Part shown: positions 17,466-26,125 of the stretch, in pieces
Layout: every line of letters starts with the position of its first letter
Position numbering within the stretch: the first letter of the stretch is position 1
Origin: Telmatospirillum sp.
Lineage (GTDB): Bacteria > Pseudomonadota > Alphaproteobacteria > Rhodospirillales > Magnetospirillaceae
Assembly: GCA_031291415.1 (NCBI GenBank)
Contig: JARLJB010000237.1
Span: 62,001-126,000, forward strand
Length of the DNA: 64,000 nt
Reading direction: 5' to 3'
The notes under the pieces: model-generated
Seen by the model: only the letters and a program-made list of their open reading frames with translations
Told to the model about the DNA's origin: nothing
Databases searched by the model: none
Position numbers and translations under genes: made by a program

Positions 17466-17610
17466 GATGTTCTCCCGTTATTCCAATTCGCAAGTGAAGG
17501 CATGACCAGCGGCCGCGAAGTGCCGCTCATGGCACTATCAGACAGACAATAGCACCAAATGGCTTTTTTTGGGGGTGTCCCTCTCCGGAGCTCATCTCCC
17601 CTCAGTGACA

Positions 17611-17716
17611 AGTGGGACGGGCATCTCTCTCCGTCACGCCGCGAGCAGCGATGTTCATCTGTCTTACCCTCTTCCGGCTCAGCCGGACCCCCGGCAGGGT
17701 CGACGGTGCTACTTTT
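17611..17716. repeat. Palindromic repeat R2, intact copy
   Basis: This 106-base segment runs from AGTGGGACGGGCATCTCT to GTGCTACTTTT. Its parts match, inverted, two segments at 59503-59562 and 59701-59750, where the element is split by repeat R1. Internal stems include TTCCGGCTCAGCCGGA and CCCGGCAGGG. On the minus strand its edge contributes TAG, the stop codon of the adjacent beta-glucosidase gene. Confidence 0.75.
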
Positions 17717-19070
17717 CGAGGGGACGCAGATTGACGATCAGGTCGCGATACCAGGCGGCGGACGCTTTCGGCGTCCGCTTCAATGTCTCGAAGTCGACGT
17801 GAATCAACCCGAAGCGCTGGCCATAGCCGGCTCCCCACTCGAAATTGTCGAGCAGCGACCAGACGAAATACCCTCGCACGTCGGCCCCGCCGGCCAGCGC
17901 CTCTCGCAGCGCCCGATGATAGACTTCGAGATATTTGATGCGGTGCGTGTCGATGACCCGTCCGTCCGCATCGGGCTTGTCGCGATCACCGCCGCAACCG
18001 TTTTCCGTGACATAGATCGGCACGCCATAGCGTTTCGTCAGGCCGATCAGCTCGTCGCGAAAGGCATCCGGGAAGATCGGCCAGCCCACGCCGTAGTCGG
18101 GCGTACCGGCCGGTGTTTCGCCCCAGCCGAATCCCCAGACTTGCGTGGCGTCGGCCTTGGCGAAAATCGGTCCGTAGTGATTGAGGCCGAACCAGTCGAC
18201 CGGCCGGCATATCCGCGCCATATCGCCCGCCACCACGAACGGCTCGATCGCCTCGGCGATTTGCGGCGGGTAATACCCCAGCAACTGCGGGTCGGGAAAC
18301 GCCCGGTTCCAATGTTCGTCGAGCAGGGCGGCGGCCGCCATGTTTTCTTCCCGGCCGCCTTCCGGCAAGACGATTTGCCGGTTGTGAATGGCGCCGATCG
18401 ACGCCCCCGGCACCAGCGAACGCAACACGTCTACCCCAAAACCATGCGCCAGATTGACGTGATGGATAGCCTTGAGATGCGCCATCCGGTCGGTCACCCC
18501 GGGCGCCGCCCAATCGATGGCATAGCCGAACAGGGTGAATACCGAAAACTCGTTGAAGGTGGCGAAGCGTTTGACCCGATCTCCGAACCGCCTTGCCACC
18601 AGGGCTGCATAGTCGGCGTACCAGCCGGCACAGTCGCGGTTGGTCCAGCCGCCGAGATCGTCCAGCGCCTGCGGCAGATCCCAGTGATAAAGCGTCAGCC
18701 ATGGCGTAATGCCGGCTTCCAATACGCCATCGATCAAACGATCGTAAAAATCGAGGCCGACTTGATTGACCGCGCCGCGGCCGCGCGGCAAAACCCGCGG
18801 CCAGGCGACCGAGAAGCGATAGGCGTCGACGCCGATGTCCCGCATCAAGGCGATGTCTTCACCGAAACGATGGTAATGGTCGCAAGCGACGTCGCCGTTG
18901 CTGCCGTCGCCGACGCCGCCCTTCGTCCGGCAGCGTCGGTCCCAGATGCTGGGGCCGCGACCACCTTCGGCCACCGCTCCCTCGATCTGATAGGCCGAGG
19001 TCGATACGCCCCAGACGAAATCGGCAGGGAAAACCTGTGCAGCAGCTTCTTTTCCGGGCAGCGTGGCCAT
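17709..19070 (-). CDS. Family GH1 beta-glucosidase (A)
   Basis: The 453-residue enzyme has the GH1 layout: FPADFVWGVSTSAYQIEGA near the start, DHYHRFGEDIALMRDIG, RFSVAWPRVLP, LYHWDLPQAL, TFNEF carrying the acid/base Glu, YVTENGCG with the nucleophile Glu, and a C-terminal WSLLDNFEWGAGY. Members hydrolyse beta-glucosides and related disaccharides in the cytoplasm. No signal peptide is seen. Unusually, the residue after the acid/base NE is Phe, not the usual Pro; the divergent paralogue at 19241 shares this. The two start 170 bases apart and look like an old duplication. Repeat R2 abuts its stop. Confidence 0.95.
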   Translation of the reverse strand: MATLPGKEAAAQVFPADFVWGVSTSAYQIEGAVAEGGRGPSIWDRRCRTKGGVGDGSNGDVACDHYHRFGEDIALMRDIGVDAYRFSVAWPRVLPRGRGAVNQVGLDFYDRLIDGVLEAGITPWLTLYHWDLPQALDDLGGWTNRDCAGWYADYAALVARRFGDRVKRFATFNEFSVFTLFGYAIDWAAPGVTDRMAHLKAIHHVNLAHGFGVDVLRSLVPGASIGAIHNRQIVLPEGGREENMAAAALLDEHWNRAFPDPQLLGYYPPQIAEAIEPFVVAGDMARICRPVDWFGLNHYGPIFAKADATQVWGFGWGETPAGTPDYGVGWPIFPDAFRDELIGLTKRYGVPIYVTENGCGGDRDKPDADGRVIDTHRIKYLEVYHRALREALAGGADVRGYFVWSLLDNFEWGAGYGQRFGLIHVDFETLKRTPKASAAWYRDLIVNLRPLEK

Positions 19071-19240
19071 GGGAGATCCCTTTTCCGGAGACGCCGACCC
19101 GATCGATTCCCTGGTGCCGGGCGGCCAAGAATTATCCAGGCGCGTTCTGGCAAATTATCGCGGAAAGAGCATAATTTGCCAATGCATTAGAACCACTTCC
19201 GAGCCTTTCCGGATATCGTACCCGTTGGAGTCTTAGGACC

Positions 19241-20629
19241 ATGCCAGAGACCTCCCCCGATGACGCCCCGCCCGGTACCGCCGCCCTCGCTTTTCCAACC
19301 GATTTTCTATGGGGCGCCTCGACCTCGGCCTATCAGATCGAGGGAGCGACCAACGAAGACGGCCGCGGTCCCAGCGTCTGGGACACGTTCTGCCGGATGA
19401 CCGGCCGGGTCAATCACGGCCATACCGGCGATATCGCCTGCGACCATTATCACCGCTATGGCGACGACGTCCGGCTGATGAAGGATCTTGGGATTGGCGC
19501 CTATCGCTTCTCGCTGGCCTGGCCGCGGGTGTTGCCGCGCGGTCGCGGGGTCGCCAATCAGGCCGGCCTCGATTTCTACGACCGGCTGATCGACACCCTG
19601 CTGGAGGCCGGCATCGAACCCTGGGCCACCCTGTTTCACTGGGATCTGCCACAGGCACTCGACGATCTCGGCGGTTGGACGAACCGCGACAGCGCCGGCT
19701 GGTTTGCCGACTACGCGACGATTGCCGCCCGGCGCTTCGGTGATCGCGTCAAACACTGGGCCACCTTCAACGAATTTTCGGTGTTCACCCTGTTCGGCTA
19801 TGCCTTCGGCTGGGCGCCACCCAGCATTTCCGACAAGGCGGCCCATCTCAAGACCATCCATCACGTCAATCTGGCGCATGGCGATGCCACCGCCGTCCTG
19901 CGCGCCCATGTTCCGGGTGCGGCGATCGGCGCCATCCACAGCGTCCAGCCCTGCCGCCCGTCATCCGACGCCCCGGAGGATATCGCCGCCACGGCGCTCT
20001 TCAACGAACATTGGAATCTGTGTTTCCCCGACGCCCAGATTCTCGGGACCTATCCGCCGCAGATCGGCGCCAGTATCGAGCCCTATGTGCGGGCCGGCGA
20101 CATGGCACGGATCTGCCAGCCGATGGACTGGTTCGGCCTCAACCACTATGCGCCGATGTACGCCAAGGCCGACCCCGGCATGCTCTGGGGCTTCGTCTTC
20201 GGCGCCCTGCCCGAAAACCTGCCACGGACCGGCGTCGGCTGGCCGATCGACCCGTCGGCCTTCGAACAAACCCTGAAGGAGCTCACCAGCCGCTACCGGC
20301 TGCCGATCTATGTGACGGAAAACGGCTATGGCAGCCAGACACAGCCAGCCCCCAATGAACGGGCCGAACTCGATGACCAGGGACGCGTCGCCTATCTGGC
20401 CGGATCGATCGAGGCCATGCACCGAGCCTTACGCGACGGAGCGAAGGTGCGGGGCTACTTCGTCTGGTCGCTGCTCGACAATTTCGAATGGGGCGCCGGC
20501 TATGGCGACCGCTTCGGCATCGTCTTCGTCGACTATGCCACGCAGGAACGCATCCCCAAGGCCTCGGCCCGCTGGTACGCCGCCCTGATCAAGAGCCAAA
20601 AAGCACCCCCTAACCGGCCGAAACGCTGA
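19241..20629 (+). CDS. Family GH1 beta-glucosidase (B)
   Basis: The 462-residue enzyme is a close paralogue of the GH1 protein encoded divergently on its left: FPTDFLWGASTSAYQIEGA, HWDLPQALDDLGGWTNRD, TFNEFSVFTLFGYAFGW, YVTENGYG and WSLLDNFEWGAGYGDRFG. Acid/base and nucleophile Glu are both present. It carries the same NEF variant. The last 20 bases overlap the 3' end of the convergent ABC gene. A role in cytoplasmic beta-glucoside breakdown is expected; the specific sugar is not readable. Confidence 0.95.
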   Translation: MPETSPDDAPPGTAALAFPTDFLWGASTSAYQIEGATNEDGRGPSVWDTFCRMTGRVNHGHTGDIACDHYHRYGDDVRLMKDLGIGAYRFSLAWPRVLPRGRGVANQAGLDFYDRLIDTLLEAGIEPWATLFHWDLPQALDDLGGWTNRDSAGWFADYATIAARRFGDRVKHWATFNEFSVFTLFGYAFGWAPPSISDKAAHLKTIHHVNLAHGDATAVLRAHVPGAAIGAIHSVQPCRPSSDAPEDIAATALFNEHWNLCFPDAQILGTYPPQIGASIEPYVRAGDMARICQPMDWFGLNHYAPMYAKADPGMLWGFVFGALPENLPRTGVGWPIDPSAFEQTLKELTSRYRLPIYVTENGYGSQTQPAPNERAELDDQGRVAYLAGSIEAMHRALRDGAKVRGYFVWSLLDNFEWGAGYGDRFGIVFVDYATQERIPKASARWYAALIKSQKAPPNRPKR

Positions 20630-22424
20630 TCCCTTCCGAGCCGGAGAACTTGGTGCTGACTTCGCGCAAAGTGACGAGATCGCCAGTGCGCTCAAGGACG
20701 AACTTGCGCGCGTGGTAGGCCTCCAGCCGTTCGTGACTGCCGATGGTCAACACGGTGGCACGGGGGAATTCCTCTTCCAACAGGCGGCGCATTTCCGCCT
20801 CACCGGCACCGTCGAGGGCGTCCGTCGCGTCTTCGAGAAAGATCCAATCGGGCCGCCGGATCAGCAGGCGGGCGAACCCGATGCGCTGCTGCTGGGCCAG
20901 CGCCATCGTGTCCTCCCAGGCGGAGCTTTCGTAAAGCCGTTCCGTCAGATAGCCGAGGCCAACCCGCTCCAGGGCGGCAATCGCCACGGCGTCCGACAGC
21001 GTCTCGGCATTGGTCGGGTAACAGAGCGCCCGGCGAAGCGGACCTTGCGGCAAATAGGGACGTTGCGGCATGAAGAAGACGCGGGTGTGGGCCGGCAGCG
21101 CGATCCGTCCGCTGCCCCACGGCCAAACCCGGGCGACGGTCCGGAACAGGGTGACCGCCGCCACAGGATCGCCGACGATCAGCACTCGCTCGCCAGGAAA
21201 GATCTCGGCGCTGAAACGCTTGATCAGCGGATGACCGGCGACATCATCGATCGCCAGATCCTGAAAGGACAGCGTCTGCGCCCGATGAGAATGCTCGACC
21301 AGGATCCGCTGACTTCCCTGTTCGACGTCACGATTGAGCCGCGAGAGCGAATCCTTGAGGCCCAGCACGCGCTCGACCGACGCTTTCCATTCGGCGGCCC
21401 GCCCCAAATTGTCGATCGGCCAGGAGAGGGCAGCGACCGTCTGCTGAAAGGCCTGCGCCGTCTGCATCAGAATACCAAGGGAAATCGCGCCGGCGATGTA
21501 GCGAGGCGATGAGATCAACAGCGGAAAGGCCGCGCACAGGACCGAATAGCCGGCACTGAAGATGGTGACGATCGACAGCGCCCGGGTCTGGCCGTACCAA
21601 CCCGCCCGAACCCCGCGCAGCAGAGAAAAAAGATGACGGCGTTCCTCCCCTTCGGCGTGCAGCAGAGCGATGGCCTGGGCATGTTCACGAACCCGGACCA
21701 GACCAAACCGGTAGTCGGCCTCCAACCCCTGACGGCGATTGACCGCCCGCACCAGGGGACGCCCCAGCAACAACGCAACGGTCGTTCCCACCGCGGCATA
21801 AAGGATCGCCACGTAAAGCAGATAGCCGGGAACCTGAAAGGAAACGCCGGCCAGGGCCACGTCAAGGCTGCCGGAAAGCATCCAAAGGATATTGGTGAAG
21901 CTGAACAGCAAAATCAGGCAGTAAAGCAGGGAATGGCCAAGATCCATGGCGTATTCGGTGGTAATGCGGACGTCTTCGGCGATTCGCCCGTCCGGATTGT
22001 CATGATCGCCCGGCACATAGGAGAGCTGGTGGTGGCGGCCCCGCGTCAGCCATTCATCGAGCATGTTTTCGGAAAGCCACCGCCGCCAGCCGAACTGCAG
22101 GCGGCGCTTGACCCTGAGATGCAAGAGCTGAACGCCGATATTGAACACGATGATGGCGGCGATCGCTGCGGCGACCAGCAGGAAGCGATCCATCGAGTGC
22201 TGCTCGAGAGCGTCGAACAGACGTTCGCTCCACAGATTGAACATCACCGGCTCGACCACTTGCCCGACCGTCAGGATCACGAAAGACAAGGTCAGCAGGC
22301 GAGCCGTCCATTTCCGCTCGCCGCCCCAATAGCCACGGGCGAGTTCGAGGAATCTTCGGAAGAACGGCTCCTGCGGATGCGCGGCAATGCTTGCCGATTT
22401 GGCCTTCTTCTTTGTCAAATGCAC
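20610..22424 (-). CDS. SbmA/YddA-type ABC protein with a degenerate ATPase domain
   Basis: The 604-residue protein has an SbmA/BacA-like membrane domain (about 20-350: YWGGERKWTARLL, FGWRRWLSENMLDEWL, NPDGRIAEDVRITTEYAMDL, LALLLGRPLVRAVNRRQGLEADYRFGLVRVREHAQAIAL) and a C-terminal ABC ATPase fold (about 385-590). The Walker A position (418-425) reads GDPVAAVT, lacking both the Gly-Lys pair and a usable loop. The signature reads MALAQQQR without Ser-Gly-Gly. Walker B reads FLEDATDALD with the Asp/Glu order disturbed. ATP hydrolysis is therefore unlikely. It follows the third GH1 gene by 66 bases, suggesting an operon. Confidence 0.85.
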   Translation of the reverse strand: MHLTKKKAKSASIAAHPQEPFFRRFLELARGYWGGERKWTARLLTLSFVILTVGQVVEPVMFNLWSERLFDALEQHSMDRFLLVAAAIAAIIVFNIGVQLLHLRVKRRLQFGWRRWLSENMLDEWLTRGRHHQLSYVPGDHDNPDGRIAEDVRITTEYAMDLGHSLLYCLILLFSFTNILWMLSGSLDVALAGVSFQVPGYLLYVAILYAAVGTTVALLLGRPLVRAVNRRQGLEADYRFGLVRVREHAQAIALLHAEGEERRHLFSLLRGVRAGWYGQTRALSIVTIFSAGYSVLCAAFPLLISSPRYIAGAISLGILMQTAQAFQQTVAALSWPIDNLGRAAEWKASVERVLGLKDSLSRLNRDVEQGSQRILVEHSHRAQTLSFQDLAIDDVAGHPLIKRFSAEIFPGERVLIVGDPVAAVTLFRTVARVWPWGSGRIALPAHTRVFFMPQRPYLPQGPLRRALCYPTNAETLSDAVAIAALERVGLGYLTERLYESSAWEDTMALAQQQRIGFARLLIRRPDWIFLEDATDALDGAGEAEMRRLLEEEFPRATVLTIGSHERLEAYHARKFVLERTGDLVTLREVSTKFSGSEGISVSAG

Positions 22425-22490
22425 TCCACCGTCACTTGATCATATCTTCGAAATCGTCACCAGGAGGCCGACCTGCAAGCCCAAGCCCCT

Positions 22491-23822
22491 TCAAAGTCTC
22501 CCCTGCTTGGCCACAGTGCTGAGAAACCGGTAGCTGTCTTTCGGCGTCCTTTGCAAAGTCTCGTAATCCACCCGCACGATGCCGAACCGCTTGGCCAGAC
22601 CAAAAGCCCATTCGAAATTGTCGAGCAGACTCCAGCACAAATAGCCTTTGACGTTACAGCCGTCGGCCAGCGCGCGTCCAACGGCGGCGAGATGGTCCTT
22701 GAAGAAGGCCACACGCTCGGCGTCGTGAATCTGTCCATCGGCCGCCACTTCGTCGTCATAGGCGGCGCCGTTCTCGGCGATATAGACAGGAAGGTTGCCG
22801 TAGTCCCGCTTCAGCTCCATCAAAAGATCATAGAGGCCGTCGGGCTGCACCGGCCATCCCATGCCGGTCCAGCGCTGGCAATGGGCGTCGCCCCACCAGA
22901 CGTCGAACGGATGACCGGTCTCATGTTTCATGGTCATCTTGGAATAATAGTTGATCCCCAGCAAATCGATGGGATAGCCGATAAGTTCTTCGTCACCGGG
23001 ACGGACGAAATCGGCCATTTTTTCGGCCAGAAGCGGCGGAATCATGCCACGTAGCACGCCGTCCAGGGCAACCCGGTTCCACACGGCATCCCAACGGGCG
23101 GCGGCAGCCACATCGAGTGGGTCGTCGGATTCGGCCAGACAGGGCTCAAGATTGATCACCGTGCCGAGGCGAAGGCCGGAGTGGGCCGCCGCGATGGCCC
23201 GGAACGCGGCTCCCTGCGCCAGATTTTGATGATGCAACGCCTTGAGGATGCCGACCTCGCCCAATTTGAGTCCGGGAGCGTGATCGCCGACGCCATAACC
23301 GAAAATGGCGACCACATTGGGTTCGTTCAGCATCATCCAATCCTTGACGCGATCGGCCAGACGCGCCGCCACAACCGCGGCATAGTCGGCAAAAGGCTGG
23401 ATGATCTCACGCCCTTGCCAGCCGCCACGATCCTCAAGCGGCTGGGGCAAATCCCAATGATAGAGGCAGGCCATCGGCCGGATGCCGGCGGTCAGCAGGC
23501 CGTCGACCAACCGATCGTAAAAATCGAGCCCCTTGGCGTTGACGGCGCCAGTTCCGGTCGGCAGCACGCGCGGCCAAGCAATGGAAAAGCGATAGGCATT
23601 GAATCCTGCCGCCTTCAGCAAGGCGATGTCTTCGGGCCAGCGGTGAAAATGGTCACACGCGGTCTTCGCCGTACTGCCATCGGCGATCCTGCCGGCGGCG
23701 GCGAACGTATCCCAAACGCAATCCCCCCGGCCGTCGGCCTGCAGCGCACCTTCAATCTGGTAGGAAGAGGTCGAGGCGCCCCAGAGAAAATCCCTAGGGA
23801 AGACGAATTGAGTCATAGCCAC
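22491..23822 (-). CDS. Family GH1 beta-glucosidase (C)
   Basis: The 443-residue GH1 enzyme has FPRDFLWGASTSSYQIEGA, RFSIAWPRVLPTG, YHWDLPQPLEDRGGW, MLNEPNVVAIFGYG with the acid/base Glu in the normal NEP context, YIAENGAA with the nucleophile Glu, and WSLLDNFEWAFG. It is more distant from the other two GH1 enzymes of this region and keeps the usual Pro. No signal peptide. It precedes the degenerate ABC protein gene on the same strand. Confidence 0.95.
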   Translation of the reverse strand: MAMTQFVFPRDFLWGASTSSYQIEGALQADGRGDCVWDTFAAAGRIADGSTAKTACDHFHRWPEDIALLKAAGFNAYRFSIAWPRVLPTGTGAVNAKGLDFYDRLVDGLLTAGIRPMACLYHWDLPQPLEDRGGWQGREIIQPFADYAAVVAARLADRVKDWMMLNEPNVVAIFGYGVGDHAPGLKLGEVGILKALHHQNLAQGAAFRAIAAAHSGLRLGTVINLEPCLAESDDPLDVAAAARWDAVWNRVALDGVLRGMIPPLLAEKMADFVRPGDEELIGYPIDLLGINYYSKMTMKHETGHPFDVWWGDAHCQRWTGMGWPVQPDGLYDLLMELKRDYGNLPVYIAENGAAYDDEVAADGQIHDAERVAFFKDHLAAVGRALADGCNVKGYLCWSLLDNFEWAFGLAKRFGIVRVDYETLQRTPKDSYRFLSTVAKQGRL

Positions 23823-23933
23823 AACTCCCGTCAGGGTTTCGTCATGGCCTAGGATGCCCCAAGACTCAGGGCAGCGCCACCCCCGCGACGGAAAAAACGG
23901 CGACCGTCATGTGGCGATACCGGCGCGTCCCGA

Positions 23934-24590
23934 TCACAGCCCGATTGCCATCTCCGCCACATTGTCTGGAACAATCAGTTTGGCCCCGGTGGCGGCAATG
24001 ACCTGGTCCGTCGTCACGCCGGGCGCCACCTCGCGCAACAAAAGCCCGGCTTCGGTCGGCTCGATCACCGCCAGTTCGGTGACCAGCAGATCGATCCGGC
24101 GAACCGAGGTCAGCGGCAAAGTGCAGCGTTTGAGCACCTTGGGCTCGCCTTTGGCCGTATGGGTCATGGCGACGATAACACGCCGGGCGCCGCTGACCAG
24201 GTCCATGGCGCCTCCCATGCCGGGAACCATCTTGCCGGGGACCATCCAGTTGGCCAGTTGTCCCAGTTCGTCCACTTGCAGTCCACCCAGCACGGTGACG
24301 TCGAGATGACCGCCACGGATCAGCCCGAAGGACATGCAGCTGTCGAACGCTGCAGAGCCGGCAACGGCACCGATCGGACCACCGCCGGCATCGGTCAGGA
24401 ACTCGTTTTCGAGACCGGCCTCGGGAACCGGTTGCATGCCGATGATGCCGTTCTCCGACTGAAAGTGCACAGTGATGCCGGCCGGCAGATAGCGGGCCAC
24501 GGTCGTCGGCAAACCAATGCCGAGATTGACCAGATTGCCGCCCCGAAGCTCCAGGGCGACACGTTTGGCGATGACGACTTTATCGTCCAT
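23934..24590 (-). CDS. scoB: 3-oxoacid CoA-transferase subunit B
   Basis: The 218-residue subunit starts MDDKVVIAKRVALELRGG and has the family's nucleophile segment SENGIIGMQP (catalytic Glu), preceded by NLGIGLPTTVARYLPAG. It swaps CoA between succinyl-CoA or acetyl-CoA and acetoacetate. Its start overlaps the end of subunit A by 11 bases; a longer frame exists but runs inside that gene. It is the last gene of the 3-hydroxybutyrate operon. Sco and Ato types are hard to separate by eye. Confidence 0.92.
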   Translation of the reverse strand: MDDKVVIAKRVALELRGGNLVNLGIGLPTTVARYLPAGITVHFQSENGIIGMQPVPEAGLENEFLTDAGGGPIGAVAGSAAFDSCMSFGLIRGGHLDVTVLGGLQVDELGQLANWMVPGKMVPGMGGAMDLVSGARRVIVAMTHTAKGEPKVLKRCTLPLTSVRRIDLLVTELAVIEPTEAGLLLREVAPGVTTDQVIAATGAKLIVPDNVAEMAIGL

Positions 24591-25245
24591 TGGAGCGCCC
24601 CTTCTCGATGATATGGTCGACCAGAACATGCGGTGTGACGACGTCGTCAGGCGGAATGACGCCGATCGGCACGATTTCGCTGGGCTCGGCGATGACCGTC
24701 GCACCGGCCGGCGCCATCACCGGATTGAAGTTGCGGGCGGTCAAGGCGTAATCGAGGTTGCCACTGTAGTCGGCCCGCCAGCAGGCGATCAGGGCGAAGT
24801 CGGCCTTGATCGGCAGTTCCAACAGAAACGATTGATCATCAATCTCGATGATCCGTTTGCCATCGGCCACCACCGTGCCGACGCCGGTCGGCGTCAACAC
24901 GCCCCCCAGACCAAATCCTCCGGCCCGGATTCGCTCGGCGAGCGTTCCCTGCGGTACCAGTTCCACGTCGATCTCGCGGGCGATCATCTGGCGCTGGGTT
25001 TCGGGATTGGTCCCGATATGCGTGACGATCAGCCGCTTGACCAGCTTGGCGTCGATCAACTGACCGATGCCAAGCCCCGGACGCGCCGTGTCATTGGCGA
25101 TCACCGTCAAATCTCGGCGATTTTGAAGAACCAGCTCGGCGATCAGCCGGTGCGGAGAACCGACCCCCATGAAGCCGCCGATCATCACCGACGCTCCGTC
25201 GGGAATCAGCTCGACGGCCTTGGAAACATTGATTGCTTTGCTCAT
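24580..25245 (-). CDS. scoA: 3-oxoacid CoA-transferase subunit A
   Basis: The 221-residue alpha subunit has VELIPDGASVMIGGFMGVGSPHRLI (CoA-binding glycine stretch), HIGTNPETQRQMIAREIDVELVPQGTLAERIRAGGFGLGG and FALIACWRADYSGNLDY. It pairs with the next gene to activate acetoacetate, the product of 3-hydroxybutyrate dehydrogenase encoded just upstream. The 3' end overlaps scoB, indicating coupled translation. Confidence 0.93.
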   Translation of the reverse strand: MSKAINVSKAVELIPDGASVMIGGFMGVGSPHRLIAELVLQNRRDLTVIANDTARPGLGIGQLIDAKLVKRLIVTHIGTNPETQRQMIAREIDVELVPQGTLAERIRAGGFGLGGVLTPTGVGTVVADGKRIIEIDDQSFLLELPIKADFALIACWRADYSGNLDYALTARNFNPVMAPAGATVIAEPSEIVPIGVIPPDDVVTPHVLVDHIIEKGRSNGR

Positions 25246-25322
25246 GGATGCCCCCCTCGTGGCATTTGGACCCGTCGGGAAACGACGTGGTCATTTCCCG
25301 ACGGTGTTGTCGCGAGACCGGA

Positions 25323-26105
25323 TCAGCGCGCCGTCCAGCCGCCATCCACCGGCAGTGCCGCGCCGGTGATGTTGGCCGCGCCCGGTCCCGCCAGAAACAC
25401 CACCAGCGCCCCCAGTTGTTCGACCGTGGTAAACCGGGCGGTGGGCTGTTTTTCGAGCAGCAGCTCGCGCTCGGCGACTGCCACCGCAATGCCTTCCCGC
25501 GTGGCGCGGGCCTCGATCTGCGTCTGCACCAGGGGCGTCAGCACCCAGCCGGGACAGATGGCGTTGCAGGTGATCGGACTTTCGGCGTTTTCGAGCGCCA
25601 CGACCTTGGTCAGGCCGACGATGCCGTGCTTGGCGGCGACATAGGCGGCCTTTTCCGCCGAGGCCACTAGGCCATGGGTCGAGGCGATATTGATGATGCG
25701 GCCGGAGCCCCGGCCTTGCATGCCGGGCAACACCTTGCGAATGGTATGGAAGGCCGAGGACAGGTTGATGGCGATGACCGCGTCCCAGCGATCGGTCGGA
25801 AAATTCTCGACCCGCGCCACATGCTGGATCCCCGCGTTATTGACCAGGATGTCGACCTTGCCCAAACGCCGTTCGGTATCAACGATCAGATCTTCGCACT
25901 GTGCCGCCTTTGAGAGATCGGCTCCGTTGTAAAGAACCTGAACGGCGAACTCCCGGACCAGATCGGCCCGCAAGGTCTCGATGGTGGCGGCGTCACCAAA
26001 GCCGTTCAGCATGATGTCGGCGCCTTCGGCGGCTAATGCCCTGGCGATCCCCAAACCGATTCCGCTGGTGGAACCGGTCACGATGGCGGTCTGTCCCTTG
26101 ATCAT
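25323..26105 (-). CDS. bdhA: D-3-hydroxybutyrate dehydrogenase
   Basis: The 260-residue short-chain dehydrogenase has the NAD-binding TGSTSGIGLGIARAL (about 10-24), NNAGIQHV, the catalytic Ser in INIASTHG and YVAAKHGIVGLTK with the YxxxK pair. The C-terminal CNAICPGWVLTPLVQTQI with a Gln-rich lid is typical of BdhA. It oxidises 3-hydroxybutyrate to acetoacetate with NAD+. It lies between the permease and CoA-transferase genes with short spacing (20 and 77 bases). Confidence 0.92.
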   Translation of the reverse strand: MIKGQTAIVTGSTSGIGLGIARALAAEGADIMLNGFGDAATIETLRADLVREFAVQVLYNGADLSKAAQCEDLIVDTERRLGKVDILVNNAGIQHVARVENFPTDRWDAVIAINLSSAFHTIRKVLPGMQGRGSGRIINIASTHGLVASAEKAAYVAAKHGIVGLTKVVALENAESPITCNAICPGWVLTPLVQTQIEARATREGIAVAVAERELLLEKQPTARFTTVEQLGALVVFLAGPGAANITGAALPVDGGWTAR

Positions 26106-26125
26106 GGGTTATTCCTTTCTGTCTT

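Noticed and set aside
17559..19190. 543-codon plus-strand frame opposite beta-glucosidase A
   Set aside because: GH1 motifs on the minus strand are complete, and the plus-strand translation resembles nothing.
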